A stretch of 60,821 nt of DNA from Ruminococcus sp. GTDB lineage: Bacteria > Bacillota > Clostridia > Oscillospirales > Ruminococcaceae. Below are positions 16,616-25,701 of the stretch, piece by piece. Below the pieces are notes generated by a model that saw nothing but the letters and a program-made list of their open reading frames with translations, was not told the origin of the DNA and searched no databases. The position numbers and the translations under genes were made by a program. The stretch lies in the NCBI GenBank assembly GCA_031262105.1, contig JAISIH010000012.1:1-60821 (forward strand), read 5' to 3'. Each line of letters opens with the position of its first letter. Within the stretch, counting starts at the first letter, position 1.

Positions 16616-16875
16616 ATCTGAGCCATATGTTCCTCGTAAGCCTTGAGGATAGTACCTTCGATGATTGCGCGGGCTTCCGGACTGATGGGGTGAACAATAT
16701 CTCTGAAATTGTTGCTTTCATCTTTACGGGAAGGCATTGCAACAAAAAGTCTCTCCTCGCCTTGAACTACCTTAATGTCGTGAACTGCGAGCATATTATC
16801 TATTGTGATTGAAATAACTGCTCTGAGTCTTCCGTCAGGAATAATTTTCCTGATTTTGATATCTGTAATGGTCAT
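16579..16875 (-). CDS. spoVG: SpoVG family RNA/DNA-binding regulator
   Basis: SpoVG is a small regulator found in sporulating and many non-sporulating Firmicutes; it affects septation, virulence or stress genes and binds nucleic acid. The 98-residue product matches the family throughout: MTITDIKIRKI at the start, VVQGEERLFVAMPSRK in the centre and FRDIVHPISPEAR further on, with an acidic tail. GAAGGAGG precedes the ATG. A leader of about 150 nt is implied by an extended -10 (TGTTATAAT, minus strand, near 17030). The last codons are duplicated downstream. Confidence 0.97.
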   Translation of the reverse strand: MTITDIKIRKIIPDGRLRAVISITIDNMLAVHDIKVVQGEERLFVAMPSRKDESNNFRDIVHPISPEARAIIEGTILKAYEEHMAQIAAESEADEMGL

Positions 16876-17079
16876 GAGTATGACGTCCTCCTTCGAGTAA
16901 TCCCGATAGTGAAATTTCGTGCTGTACCTTTGTTTTTCCCCGCACGCGGTAAGTTATTCAAGAATAATTTTTTATTTACAATCATACACCTATGTATAAT
17001 TGCTTGAATTCCTTACTCGACATATTATAACAAATATTTATTAAAATAGTTAGATAAGAATATTGATGAGGTGTGTTTT

Positions 17080-18546
17080 TTGGATAAACATTTTATGAAC
17101 TCCAACGAAATAAAAACACAATTTGGTAATAAAGTGTTCGATTTTAAGAAGCGTTTTGTAAATGATATTAACGCCGCTCATATACATTTTATCGGAATCG
17201 GCGGCTCGGGAATGTACCCCCTCGCGCAGATACTTCATAGTGCCGGTTTTTACCTTACCGGGTCGGATAATAACGAGACTGAGACGGTCGAAGCGGTTCG
17301 CTCCATGGGGATAAAAGTTTTTATCGGGCAGAGGGCTGAAAACCTTTCCGGGGCTGACCTTATAATCTACACGGGTGCTGTATCGGAGAGCAATCCCGAG
17401 CTTCGTGCGGCGCGTGATTCCGGCGTAAAAATCCTTGAACGAAGCGAGCTTTTAGGGCTGTTGACGGGGTATTTTGACAATACGGTATGCGTTTCGGGGA
17501 CTCACGGGAAGACGACCGTTACCTCGATGATAACTGAAATTTTAGTTGACGCCAGGGTTGACACAAGTGCCGTTATCGGCGGCAAACTCCCATGTATAGG
17601 CGGCTCCGGGGTTTTCGGGAAGTCCGATATTTTCGTCGTTGAAAGCTGTGAATTCAAGGATCATTTCCTAAAACTTTCGCCCGATATTGCCGTGATCCTC
17701 AATATTGATGAGGACCACATGGACTATTTTCAGACATTTGACCGTCTGTGTCAGTCCTTCAGGGCGTTTGCGGAGAGTGCATCAAAGGTTTTGATAATAA
17801 ACGGTTCTGATAAAAACACCGTTAAAACTATGGCAAATATAGACAAACAAGTGTTAACATTCGGCGATAATTCATCATATAATTTTTATCCGAACAATAT
17901 ACAAATAGTTAACCCATTATTAACGAAATTCGACATTTTTAAGAATAAAAAACTTTTCTGTAAAGTCGAGTTACACGTTCCGGGGCATCATAACATTATT
18001 AATGCGGTTGCGGCGGCGGCGGCGGCGGATTACCTCGAAATTTCCCCCGAACTCATAGCGGCAGGGCTTTCAAATTTTCACGGCGCGGGCAGGCGGTTTG
18101 AAAAGTACGGCGAAGCGGGCGGCATAACTGTCGCGGACGATTATGCTCACCACCCGGCGGAAATCTCCGTAACGCTTGATGCGGCGCTTTCGATGGGGTA
18201 TAAAAACGTCTGGGCGGTGCATCAGCCCTTCACGTTTTCGCGTACAAAAACCCTTCTCGACGACTTCGCGAAGGTTCTTGCTAAGGCTGACAAGGTTTTA
18301 TTAACTGCGATTATGGGCGGACGCGAGGAAAATATTTACAACATTCACACCCGCGACCTTGCAAAGCTTATTCCCGATGCCGTCTATTTTGAAAATGAAG
18401 ACCATGACGAAAACTTCGACTTGACAGTTGATTACATTATAGAGAATGCAAAACCCGGCGATCTTATTTTAACGCTCGGTTGCGGCGACATTAATAAAGT
18501 TGCGCGGAAGGTTACTGCAAAACTTAAGGAAAAATATGCCGAATAA
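17080..18546 (+). CDS. murC: UDP-N-acetylmuramate--L-alanine ligase
   Basis: MurC adds the first amino acid of the peptidoglycan stem peptide in the cytoplasm. The protein of about 488 residues has the Rossmann motif FIGIGGSGM, the ATP-binding loop VSGTHGKTTVTSM, NIDEDHMDYF, and DDYAHHPAEI. The TTG at 17080 is chosen because GAGGTG ends 6 nt before it; the GTG at 17071 lies inside that ribosome site. It is followed after about 110 nt by lexA on the same strand. No other mur gene is nearby. Confidence 0.95.
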   Translation: MDKHFMNSNEIKTQFGNKVFDFKKRFVNDINAAHIHFIGIGGSGMYPLAQILHSAGFYLTGSDNNETETVEAVRSMGIKVFIGQRAENLSGADLIIYTGAVSESNPELRAARDSGVKILERSELLGLLTGYFDNTVCVSGTHGKTTVTSMITEILVDARVDTSAVIGGKLPCIGGSGVFGKSDIFVVESCEFKDHFLKLSPDIAVILNIDEDHMDYFQTFDRLCQSFRAFAESASKVLIINGSDKNTVKTMANIDKQVLTFGDNSSYNFYPNNIQIVNPLLTKFDIFKNKKLFCKVELHVPGHHNIINAVAAAAAADYLEISPELIAAGLSNFHGAGRRFEKYGEAGGITVADDYAHHPAEISVTLDAALSMGYKNVWAVHQPFTFSRTKTLLDDFAKVLAKADKVLLTAIMGGREENIYNIHTRDLAKLIPDAVYFENEDHDENFDLTVDYIIENAKPGDLILTLGCGDINKVARKVTAKLKEKYAE

Positions 18547-18598
18547 TCTGACTGCCGTATCGAAAGCGGCAATATATTGTAGAAAATGCACGAAAATA

Positions 18599-18635
18599 CG
18601 GAAATAATATAGCAGTAATGCACAAATTATTTCCG
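18599..18635 (+). promoter_or_regulatory. Perfect inverted repeat ahead of lexA
   Basis: CGGAAATAAT and ATTATTTCCG are perfect 10-bp arms 17 nt apart, ending 25 nt before the lexA ATG. It could be an operator or an RNA hairpin. It does not match the known Firmicutes LexA box (GAAC-N4-GTTC). Confidence 0.7.
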
Positions 18636-18659
18636 AAATCTTGCGGAGGTTAAAGCAAA

Positions 18660-19238
18660 ATGAAAGATAAACTAAGGGCGGTTTACGATTTCATCAAAGG
18701 TAAGATCGAAACGGAAGGTTACGCACCGTCTGTTCGGGAGATTTGTGCGGCACTTGACATAGGCTCGACTTCGACCGCCGCAAGGTATATCAACAGCCTT
18801 GTGGAAGAAGGTTTGCTCGAAAAATCGGACGGAAAGAACCGTGCTGTGAAGCTCACGGGAAAATATTCCACGCGTATACCGCTAATAGGCACAATTACCG
18901 CCGGACAGCCGATTACTGCCCTTGAAGACGTGACGGATTACATAAATTTCCACACGGACAAGAAGTATTACGGCAACCTTTTCGCACTGCGTGTTCGCGG
19001 CGACAGCATGATTAAAGCCTATATTATGGACGGGGACATTGCGGTTATCGAAAAAGCCCCGACCTGCGCAAACGGCGAAATTGCCGCAGTTATGCTTGAC
19101 GGTTCCGCGACGCTCAAACGTTTCTACAAAGAAAACGGCAGATACCGCCTCCAGCCCGAAAACGACTCCATGAATCCGATCCTCACCGACACCTGCGAAG
19201 TCTTAGGGAAATTAGTATCAATTTTAAGATATTATTAA
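18660..19238 (+). CDS. lexA: LexA repressor
   Basis: LexA represses SOS genes and inactivates itself by RecA-stimulated cleavage. The 192-residue product has a winged helix at residues 1-65 (APSVREICAALDIGSTSTAARYI), the Ala81-Gly82 cleavage site in TITAGQP, the catalytic Ser116 in GDSM and Lys153 in ATLKRF. TTGCGGAGG precedes the ATG. No canonical LexA box is visible in the region ahead of it; instead there is an unrelated perfect inverted repeat. Identification is secure. Confidence 0.97.
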   Translation: MKDKLRAVYDFIKGKIETEGYAPSVREICAALDIGSTSTAARYINSLVEEGLLEKSDGKNRAVKLTGKYSTRIPLIGTITAGQPITALEDVTDYINFHTDKKYYGNLFALRVRGDSMIKAYIMDGDIAVIEKAPTCANGEIAAVMLDGSATLKRFYKENGRYRLQPENDSMNPILTDTCEVLGKLVSILRYY

Positions 19239-19259
19239 TAATATAGCATAAAAAACCTC

Positions 19260-19288
19260 TTGATTTTTGAGTTTGAATATGTTATTAT
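19260..19288 (+). promoter_or_regulatory. Sigma-A promoter ahead of the small membrane protein
   Basis: TTGATT, a 17-nt spacer and TATTAT, about 56 nt before the ATG at 19344. Confidence 0.75.
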
Positions 19289-19343
19289 AATAGTATTGAA
19301 ACGAAAAAACAGAAGTGTAAAAAACTACCTCAGGAGTAAAATA

Positions 19344-19523
19344 ATGAAAGCTATAAAAACCCCCGAAAACGATTGTCTCATCGGATATCTGAAAAAATAC
19401 GCGCCTCTTGCCTGTGCTTTGCTTGTTTTTCTGCTCTCCGCAGGGTTCATTTTCTGTAAACTTATCAGTTTAAAACGCTACAACGAGCGTTGGGCAGAAT
19501 ATGATGAGTGCGGTGCATTATAA
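19344..19523 (+). CDS. Small single-span membrane protein
   Basis: The 59-residue product has one hydrophobic segment at about residues 19-37 (YAPLACALLVFLLSAGFIF), a basic stretch after it and an acidic end. I recognise no family. The start is set by CAGGAG before the ATG at 19344; the frame is open further upstream but passes through the promoter. Its TAA shares one base with the ATG of the amidohydrolase gene (TAATG), so the two are translationally coupled. It may be a partner or regulator of that enzyme, but this is only inference from position. Confidence 0.7.
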   Translation: MKAIKTPENDCLIGYLKKYAPLACALLVFLLSAGFIFCKLISLKRYNERWAEYDECGAL

Positions 19524-20767
19524 TGGTAATTATCGGCGATAAAATCTATATGCCGGGCGGGAATTTTATCTCCGGCGCGATTTATATTGCAGACGGGAAA
19601 ATTACCGAAATTAGGAAAATCCCTGTAGATGAGATTAATGCTGATATTGATGCTCGCGGGTGTATAGTTTATCCCGGTTTCATTGATTGCCACACGCATC
19701 TCGGGCTTTACGGCTCCGGGATCGGTATTGAGGGCGACGACCTTAACGAAGACTCCGACCCTGTCACGCCCCAACTTCGTGCGATTGACGCGCTTGACCC
19801 GTTCGAGCCGGAATTTGCGGCGGCGTGTAAAGCCGGGATAACGACCGTTGTAACCGGCAGCGGTTCTGCGAACGTTATCGGCGGCGATCTTATCGCGGTA
19901 AAAACCTTCGGGAGTATCGCCGACGAGATGCTCATTAAGCCTGTCGGGATAAAATTCGCTCTCGGCGAAAATCCGAAAGCAGTCCACGGGGACAAAAATT
20001 CGCCCCCGGTTACAAGGATGGGGATTGCCGCACTGATACGCGAGGCACTTTTGAAGGCGGCGCGTTATCGTGATGACCTTCTTGCGGCGGAAGGCGACAG
20101 TGATTTTTGCTGTGGTGTCTCCGGCAACGGCAGCTCCGGTAACGTTGGCTTAGACAACAGAGTTTCCGAAAGCAGAGTTTCAGACATTAGAACTTCCGAC
20201 AACGGCGATATTGACCGCCCGGAATTTGACATAAAATCCGAAGCCTTGCTGCCGCTTCTTCGCGGCGAGGTTATGGCGCATTTCCACTGCCACAAGGCGA
20301 ACGACATCGTTACCGCAGTTCGGATTGCGGAGGAATTTAACCTAAAATATACCCTCATTCATTGCACAGAGGGGCATAAAATCGCCGATTTTCTGGCAAA
20401 AAAAGGTGCTTCCGCCGTTATCGGACCGATTATCTCTTCAAAATCGAAGCCCGAGCTTGCCGAAGTTACCGAACAAAACGCCGGAATCCTCAAAAATGCC
20501 GGGGTTAACGTCGCAATCTGCACCGACCACCCCGAAATCCCCGAGCATTACCTTCTTTACTCTGCGGAAATTGCCGCTGCGAACGGCTTAACCGACCCTA
20601 TTGCCGCGATAACCTCCGAGGCGGCGAAGATTGCCGGAATTGACGACCGTGTCGGTTACATAAAGCCCGGTTTCGATGCCGATTTTGTAATCGCGGAGGA
20701 GAATCCGTTCAAAGTTAAATACACTATTATTAACGGAAAATTAATAAATTATGAAAACGCGCAATGA
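19523..20767 (+). CDS. Metal-dependent amidohydrolase (imidazolonepropionase-like)
   Basis: The 414-residue protein has the amidohydrolase plan: an N-terminal beta sandwich, DCHTHLG as the first metal-binding motif, further histidines in AHFHCHKAND and IHCTEGHK, and a late Asp in CTDHPE. The C terminus returns to the sandwich (GRxxYIKPGFDADFVI type). Residues of about 190-228 form an insert rich in Ser, Gly and Asp (VSGNGSSGNVG onwards) that interrupts the barrel and looks like a low-complexity expansion. Its substrate is unknown. The start is chosen by overlap with the preceding small gene. Confidence 0.88.
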   Translation: MVIIGDKIYMPGGNFISGAIYIADGKITEIRKIPVDEINADIDARGCIVYPGFIDCHTHLGLYGSGIGIEGDDLNEDSDPVTPQLRAIDALDPFEPEFAAACKAGITTVVTGSGSANVIGGDLIAVKTFGSIADEMLIKPVGIKFALGENPKAVHGDKNSPPVTRMGIAALIREALLKAARYRDDLLAAEGDSDFCCGVSGNGSSGNVGLDNRVSESRVSDIRTSDNGDIDRPEFDIKSEALLPLLRGEVMAHFHCHKANDIVTAVRIAEEFNLKYTLIHCTEGHKIADFLAKKGASAVIGPIISSKSKPELAEVTEQNAGILKNAGVNVAICTDHPEIPEHYLLYSAEIAAANGLTDPIAAITSEAAKIAGIDDRVGYIKPGFDADFVIAEENPFKVKYTIINGKLINYENAQ

Positions 20768-21080
20768 TTTTGATGTTCCTGTTTTTGAATATTACGACAA
20801 CGGCGGAAAATACAGCGGTTCTCGCCGCGGCACCGAAAAAGACGATTTTAACTACAAAACAGCGATAGTTAAAACAGACGATAAAAAGGTATTTACTGCC
20901 GATATTTGGTATGGGCTTCTAAACCTTGAATCTTCCGAAAAGGTTTCGGGCGAAACATTTTCAGCCGACAAAGACGGACTTTCAAAGGCTTACGAGTTCA
21001 TCGACGCGGCTTATGACGTTTGGCTTAAAACACACGAACCGATTTTATTTGAGAAAATCGACGACGAATATGATGAATAA
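20751..21080 (+). CDS. Hypothetical 109-residue protein
   Basis: I recognise no family. The protein is small, soluble and acidic, with many Asp, Glu, Lys and Tyr, and ends in DDEYDE. It overlaps the end of the amidohydrolase gene by 17 nt and is followed by a good terminator, so it is the last gene of that three-gene unit. The clean overlap and a reading frame with normal codon use support it being real. Confidence 0.65.
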   Translation: MKTRNDFDVPVFEYYDNGGKYSGSRRGTEKDDFNYKTAIVKTDDKKVFTADIWYGLLNLESSEKVSGETFSADKDGLSKAYEFIDAAYDVWLKTHEPILFEKIDDEYDE

Positions 21081-21086
21081 AATCAC

Positions 21087-21117
21087 GGCGCGGATTAATA
21101 AAATTCGCGTCTTTTTT
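21087..21117 (+). terminator. Terminator of the amidohydrolase unit
   Basis: GGCGCGGATT pairs with AATTCGCGTC (two G-U pairs) around an AATAA loop, followed by six T. Confidence 0.8.
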
Positions 21118-21188
21118 GTTTTTTCGGTAACTAAAGAGTGGATTATCCATATTATAGTAAAAAGTAATACTATAGGAGTGTGGACACT

Positions 21189-21932
21189 TTGCCGAAAGTT
21201 TTTTTAAGCCCATCAACACAAGAATGGAATAAATATGTCAACGGCGGAACCGAAGAACAGTACATGAATATCCTTGCCGATTATATGGAACCGCTCCTGC
21301 AGGCTTCCGGCATCGACTATGTTCGCAACGACCCGGCGAAAAATGTGCTGGGGGCGATTGACGACTCAAACGCCGGGCAATATGACGTACACCTTGCGCT
21401 TCATTCAAACGCCGCCGGCGGAAACTATGCAGGGAGAATTCAGGGCGTTGACGTTTACTATTCGCCGTATTCGGAATTTTCAAAAAAGCTTGCCGACATA
21501 ATCGCCGCAAATATGAAAGACGGTACATATCCCGACCCCTCAAGGGTTAAGACCGAGCCCACGACGAGCCTTGCGGAGGTTAACCGCACAAAAGCCGTGT
21601 CAGTCCTCGCCGAACTCGGTTATCACGACAACGTTACCGACGCCGAATGGATAAAAAATAACATTCCGCAGATTGCCGAATCTCTCGTGAAGTCCCTCGC
21701 CGATTACTTCGGGATACCATTCATAAACGGCGGCAACGTCCGTTACGGAACCGTTGTAACCGACGGCAGCGGGCTTAATATCCGTGAATTCCCCGCTTCT
21801 ACCGCCGCTGTTGTCGGCTCTATCCCCGCAGGAGCAACCGTTACAGTCCTCGGCGACGCGGGAGATTGGTATGTTGTGAATTATAACGGCACTCGCGGCT
21901 ATTCTTCAAAACAATACATACAAATGAATTAA
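21189..21932 (+). CDS. N-acetylmuramoyl-L-alanine amidase-like protein with SH3b domain
   Basis: The protein of about 247 residues has an amidase_3-like domain (1-175) and a C-terminal SH3b domain (about 185-247, GLNIREFPASTAAVVGSIPAG). The domain keeps LALHSNAAGG and the later Glu in LAELGYHDN. The usual first His of LDPGHGG is replaced by LSPSTQEW, as in a divergent Clostridia subgroup. No signal peptide is present, so it may act inside the cell, leave at lysis, or use a non-classical route. The TTG at 21189 follows AGGAG by 10 nt. A terminator follows at once. Confidence 0.85.
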   Translation: MPKVFLSPSTQEWNKYVNGGTEEQYMNILADYMEPLLQASGIDYVRNDPAKNVLGAIDDSNAGQYDVHLALHSNAAGGNYAGRIQGVDVYYSPYSEFSKKLADIIAANMKDGTYPDPSRVKTEPTTSLAEVNRTKAVSVLAELGYHDNVTDAEWIKNNIPQIAESLVKSLADYFGIPFINGGNVRYGTVVTDGSGLNIREFPASTAAVVGSIPAGATVTVLGDAGDWYVVNYNGTRGYSSKQYIQMN

Positions 21933-21937
21933 TCTAC

Positions 21938-21974
21938 AAAAAAAAGATTTGCAGCGCCGCAAGTCTTTTTTTTT
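21938..21974 (+). terminator. Terminator of the amidase gene
   Basis: AAAAAAGATTTGC pairs with GCAAGTCTTTTTT across a short loop, with a run of nine T at the end. Confidence 0.88.
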
Positions 21975-22033
21975 ACGTTGTAAATGATGTAAAATTAAAA
22001 AAGCACGCTATGTTCACAATTTGTGCATGAATA

Positions 22034-22062
22034 TTGTTAACAGGAGGTGTATAATTTATATA
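22034..22062 (+). promoter_or_regulatory. Possible promoter of the first chemoreceptor gene
   Basis: TTGTTA and TATATA are 17 nt apart. The -10 region lies within an imperfect palindrome (TATAATTTAT / ATAAATTGTA, one mismatch) that could be a binding site. No sigma-D (flagellar) promoter is evident. Confidence 0.45.
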
Positions 22063-22120
22063 TAGATAAATTGTATAACTCAACGAAGCGTTAAAATTGT
22101 CAATTTCTCGGAGGTAAGAA

Positions 22121-24184
22121 ATGAATAAACGGACAAGCATTAAGAACAGAATTATGTTTTCGGTCCTTGCAATAATTATCGCATTGATGCTCGTCATGGT
22201 GGTAACGATTTCGCTTGTTTCATCTAACACAACGACTTCGCTCGTGACTGATTTGGTTGACAATCGCGTTCAGGCGTACGCCGCACAGCTTGAAACAATC
22301 AACGGCGAATCCTACTCTACGGTTGAACTCCTCCGAGAACAGGTTTATGAAACGCTTAATTCAAGCGACACGGGTTTACAGAAGTCGAACAGAATTGTGG
22401 CTATGCTTGAAAGCGCGCTTGCTTCAAACGGCGATGCGGGGGCTTATTGGGCGGCGTTCGAGCCGGATATCCTCCCTGAGGCGGTTTTTTCAAGCTCGAC
22501 AATTGTAACGGACACTAATCTGCGCTTTGTTCCCTGCGTTTCGCGTAATTCCGACGGCTCATTTTTAATCGAACCGCTTGCAGGAATCGGAGACCCGGCT
22601 ACGGAATTTTACGAGGGTGCGAAAAATTCCGGAAAACCCTACATAACAGAACCTTTCGCATACGCGTACGGCGGCGTTGAGTCGAATGTTTATTCAATCT
22701 GCCTCCCGATGATACAGGGCGGAAAAGTAATCGGTGTAATCGGCGCAGACATTATGCTTGTGAGTGCGGACGAACTTATGGCGGACGCGAAAATTTTAGA
22801 GAACGGTTACGTATTCCTCCTTTCCTCCGGCGGCACAGTTATAACAAGCCCCACGCCGGAATATGTTCTACAGCCCTATTCATCAATTTCCTATCTTGAG
22901 GAAGTCGGGGATAAAATCGAACAGACCGCGAAAGACGGCACAGAATGGTACGGCGAAGCAGAGGGAAGGATGCTTTATTTCATCCCGGTAAAGACCGGCG
23001 ATGTGCCGACCAATCTTGTAATGGGCGGAACGGTGCTTAATTCGGAATTTAATTCTTCGACAACGGCTCTCACGGTTATTATCGTAATTTTCGGGGTTGC
23101 AATTGTGCTGCTTGTTGCGCTGGCGGTGTTTATTACCGTTAATCGGGCAATTAAGCCGCTTGAAGAAATTATCGACGGCGCAAGGCATATAAGCGTCGGC
23201 GATACGGCTTCTATTACAATTCAAAAAACCGATGCTAATACAAAGAATGAAATTGAGCTTCTTGCGAATGCTTTCGTTGTTATGGCGGACAGCATTAAGG
23301 AGCAGGCGAAGCTTATCACGGCGGTTTCCGAGGGCGATTATTCCTCCCACGTTGCGGTGCGTTCGGACGGCGACATAATGAATATTGAAATTAACCGCAT
23401 GATCGACTCACTCAATGTTACATTTGAAAAAATCCGCTCGTCGTCGCTTCAGGTTAAAAACGGCGCGGAGCAGATTAGCAACGCCGCAGAGTCGCTCGCT
23501 TCGGGTTCTCAAGAGCAAGCCGCAACCATCGAGGAACTCAATGCAAGCCTCACCGATGTTGCTTCACAGGCAAATCAAAACGCCGAAATGGCGCAAAATG
23601 CATATGCGCTTTCCGAAAAAATCCGCACGAATGCACAAAAGGGCAACGCACAGATGAACGACCTTAAAACGGCGGTTGGTGAGATTGAGTCTGCATCGCA
23701 CGACATATCAAAGGTTATAAAAGTTATCGACGACATAGCCTTCCAGACAAATATTTTAGCCCTTAATGCGGCTGTCGAAGCGGCGAGAGCGGGCGAAGCT
23801 GGGAAAGGCTTCTCGGTTGTTGCGGACGAGGTTAGAAACCTTGCATCAAAATCCGCAGAAGCGGCGAAGGAAACCGGCGCATTAATCGAAAATTCCATTC
23901 AAAAATCGAATCAAGGCGCAGCAATAGCGGCAGAAACCGCCGCATCGCTTGATGAAATTGTTGCGGGGATTAACGAAAGCGCGGCGGTTGTCCACAACAT
24001 TTCAGAGGGTTCAACGGAGCAAAAAACAGCCCTCATAAACATCAACACCGCCCTCGAGCAGTTCTCCGACGTTGTTTCAAGAAACTCCGCAACCGCCGAA
24101 GAAAGTGCCGCCGAAAGCGTCGAACTTACCGAACAGGCAGAGCTTCTTGACGAAAGCATTAAAGAATTTAAGCTTGCGAAGTAA
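22121..24184 (+). CDS. Methyl-accepting chemotaxis protein with dCache sensor
   Basis: The 687-residue receptor has a membrane helix at about 14-36, an extracellular double-Cache-like sensor at about 40-300 ([34 protein letters not shown]), a second helix at about 308-333, a HAMP domain, and a long cytoplasmic coiled coil. The coil contains the signalling tip [20 protein letters not shown]. It binds small molecules outside and controls CheA inside. It is a single-gene unit with GGAGG before the ATG. The ligand cannot be told from sequence. Confidence 0.95.
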   Translation: MNKRTSIKNRIMFSVLAIIIALMLVMVVTISLVSSNTTTSLVTDLVDNRVQAYAAQLETINGESYSTVELLREQVYETLNSSDTGLQKSNRIVAMLESALASNGDAGAYWAAFEPDILPEAVFSSSTIVTDTNLRFVPCVSRNSDGSFLIEPLAGIGDPATEFYEGAKNSGKPYITEPFAYAYGGVESNVYSICLPMIQGGKVIGVIGADIMLVSADELMADAKILENGYVFLLSSGGTVITSPTPEYVLQPYSSISYLEEVGDKIEQTAKDGTEWYGEAEGRMLYFIPVKTGDVPTNLVMGGTVLNSEFNSSTTALTVIIVIFGVAIVLLVALAVFITVNRAIKPLEEIIDGARHISVGDTASITIQKTDANTKNEIELLANAFVVMADSIKEQAKLITAVSEGDYSSHVAVRSDGDIMNIEINRMIDSLNVTFEKIRSSSLQVKNGAEQISNAAESLASGSQEQAATIEELNASLTDVASQANQNAEMAQNAYALSEKIRTNAQKGNAQMNDLKTAVGEIESASHDISKVIKVIDDIAFQTNILALNAAVEAARAGEAGKGFSVVADEVRNLASKSAEAAKETGALIENSIQKSNQGAAIAAETAASLDEIVAGINESAAVVHNISEGSTEQKTALININTALEQFSDVVSRNSATAEESAAESVELTEQAELLDESIKEFKLAK

Positions 24185-24194
24185 TTAAAATAGA

Positions 24195-24254
24195 AGTGCT
24201 TAGCCGGAAGGCTAAGCACTATGCTTTTGCCGTTATAAGACTAAGCACTTTTTT
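24195..24254. terminator. Three-armed hairpin between convergent genes
   Basis: AGTGCTTAGCC and GGCTAAGCACT form a perfect 11-bp stem (24195-24220). A third arm, CTAAGCACT followed by T6 (24241-24254), can compete for the first arm. On the minus strand the perfect stem is followed by TCTATTTT. It can therefore end both the chemoreceptor transcript and the convergent ABC permease transcript. Confidence 0.75.
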
Positions 24255-24259
24255 GCGGT

Positions 24260-25006
24260 TTACAGGACGTTGATTTTTTTCGTGAAGACCCAATTTGTGA
24301 AGTGGAAGAATCCGACCGTAACTGCAATTGCTACAACAGTGTCAACGCCGTACAGCACAATTTCGGTTGCCGTACTGCTGCTGAATTCAACTAATCCGTT
24401 AAATATAATCGAGTACAGCACGTATATCAGAAAGACAGCAATTTCAAACAGGGCTTCTGCAACCTTTCTTTTTGTGCCGAAAAGATGTCCGAACGCTCCG
24501 CCCGCGCATACAAAACCATAAAAGCTAACAATCCCTAACAGAGAACGAATCATGAGAGCGACAGCTATAAAATAACCGGCTTCGGAACTAATGCTTTGAA
24601 TTATTAATTCGAGAAAATTATAAGCTTCGGAGAACGGCGTGAAATTCATAATCGACAAGGACATACAAAGAAGCGCGAAGAAAAATGAGAGCAATGTCGT
24701 GATGAAAAAGAACAGAGTTTTTGAAAAAAGCAGATTATTAAACTTCACCGGAAGCATAGAAATAAGGTAGGATGTCTTGCCGTTTAAGTCGCTGTCAAGC
24801 CATAACAAACTTAAAGCAAAGGTCCCGACAACTATAACCATTGAACCGAGAGAACCGACAAGCAAACGGAGTGTAAACCGCAAGTCTTCATCCAGATTTC
24901 CGGTCATAGCGTAGAACAAAATCGGGATAATTACTCCAAAGCCGAAGATAAGTGCAAACGGAAGCCACCGCGTTTTCAGATCGTATTTTATAACTTTTCT
25001 TAACAT
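24260..25006 (-). CDS. ABC transporter permease of a GntR-linked exporter
   Basis: The 248-residue protein has about six membrane helices and little else (FFITTLLSFFFALLCMSLS, YFIAVALMIRSLLGIVSFYGF). It follows a gntR-type regulator and an ABC ATPase in the order seen in ytrA-like operons of Firmicutes, which often answer cell-wall antibiotics. It overlaps the ATPase gene by 7 nt. The cargo is unknown. Confidence 0.85.
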   Translation of the reverse strand: MLRKVIKYDLKTRWLPFALIFGFGVIIPILFYAMTGNLDEDLRFTLRLLVGSLGSMVIVVGTFALSLLWLDSDLNGKTSYLISMLPVKFNNLLFSKTLFFFITTLLSFFFALLCMSLSIMNFTPFSEAYNFLELIIQSISSEAGYFIAVALMIRSLLGIVSFYGFVCAGGAFGHLFGTKRKVAEALFEIAVFLIYVLYSIIFNGLVEFSSSTATEIVLYGVDTVVAIAVTVGFFHFTNWVFTKKINVL

Positions 25007-25701
25007 TTGAAAACCTCCCTGAAATAAGCGTCAACCGACATTCCGTGGGTTTCGCGGATTTCGTCGGAAGTCGAGTGTAAAAAGAGTTTCCCGTACTTTA
25101 TAAAGATAACTTCGTCGAGTGTGTTTTCAATATCGCTTATGAGATGCGTCGAAATTATCACGCTTGAATCGGCGTTATAATTGCTGATAATTGTGTTTAA
25201 TATGTAGTCACGCGCCGCCGGGTCAACGCCGCCGATCGGCTCGTCAAGAAGATAAAGTTTCGCTTTTCTACTCATGATAAGCACAAGCTGAACCTTTTCC
25301 TGTGTGCCTTTTGAAAGGGTTTTGAAGGTCTCCGAGCCGTCAATATCGAGCCGCTTTAACATTTCGTAAGCCGCGTTCATATCGAAGTCGGCGTAAAATT
25401 CGCGGAAAAAATCAATTATCGCGAAAACCTTCATATATTCCGGCACAAAAGTTTTGTCCGGGAGGTATGAGACAACCGCCTTCGTGTCCGGTCCGATATT
25501 CATGCCGTCAATGGTTATGCTCCCGGCGGTTGGGGTTAATAAACCCGCCGCAAGCTTTATCAGCGTAGTTTTTCCGCTTCCGTTCGGACCGCAAAGCCCG
25601 ATAATTTTCCCCGATTCGATGTTAAGGCTAACGTCGTCGAGGGCGATTTTTTTCTTTCCATACGCCTTTGTAAGCCCGACAGTCTCTAAAATTGCCATCA
25701 C
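25000..25701 (-). CDS. ABC transporter ATP-binding protein of a GntR-linked exporter
   Basis: The 233-residue ATPase has Walker A (GPNGSGKTT), a signature at LSKGTQEKVQL, Walker B with LYLLDEPIGGVD, and STHLI as the switch His. The GVD and KGTQEKVQL variants are characteristic of YtrB/YxlF-type ATPases. It overlaps the regulator gene by 4 nt and the permease by 7 nt, which implies a tightly coupled operon. Confidence 0.92.
   Translation of the reverse strand: MMAILETVGLTKAYGKKKIALDDVSLNIESGKIIGLCGPNGSGKTTLIKLAAGLLTPTAGSITIDGMNIGPDTKAVVSYLPDKTFVPEYMKVFAIIDFFREFYADFDMNAAYEMLKRLDIDGSETFKTLSKGTQEKVQLVLIMSRKAKLYLLDEPIGGVDPAARDYILNTIISNYNADSSVIISTHLISDIENTLDEVIFIKYGKLFLHSTSDEIRETHGMSVDAYFREVFKC

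Noticed and set aside
22047-22094. Possible 15-codon leader peptide (GTG start) before the first chemoreceptor
   Set aside because: The would-be ribosome site overlaps the GTG itself and the peptide has no regulatory codon run.
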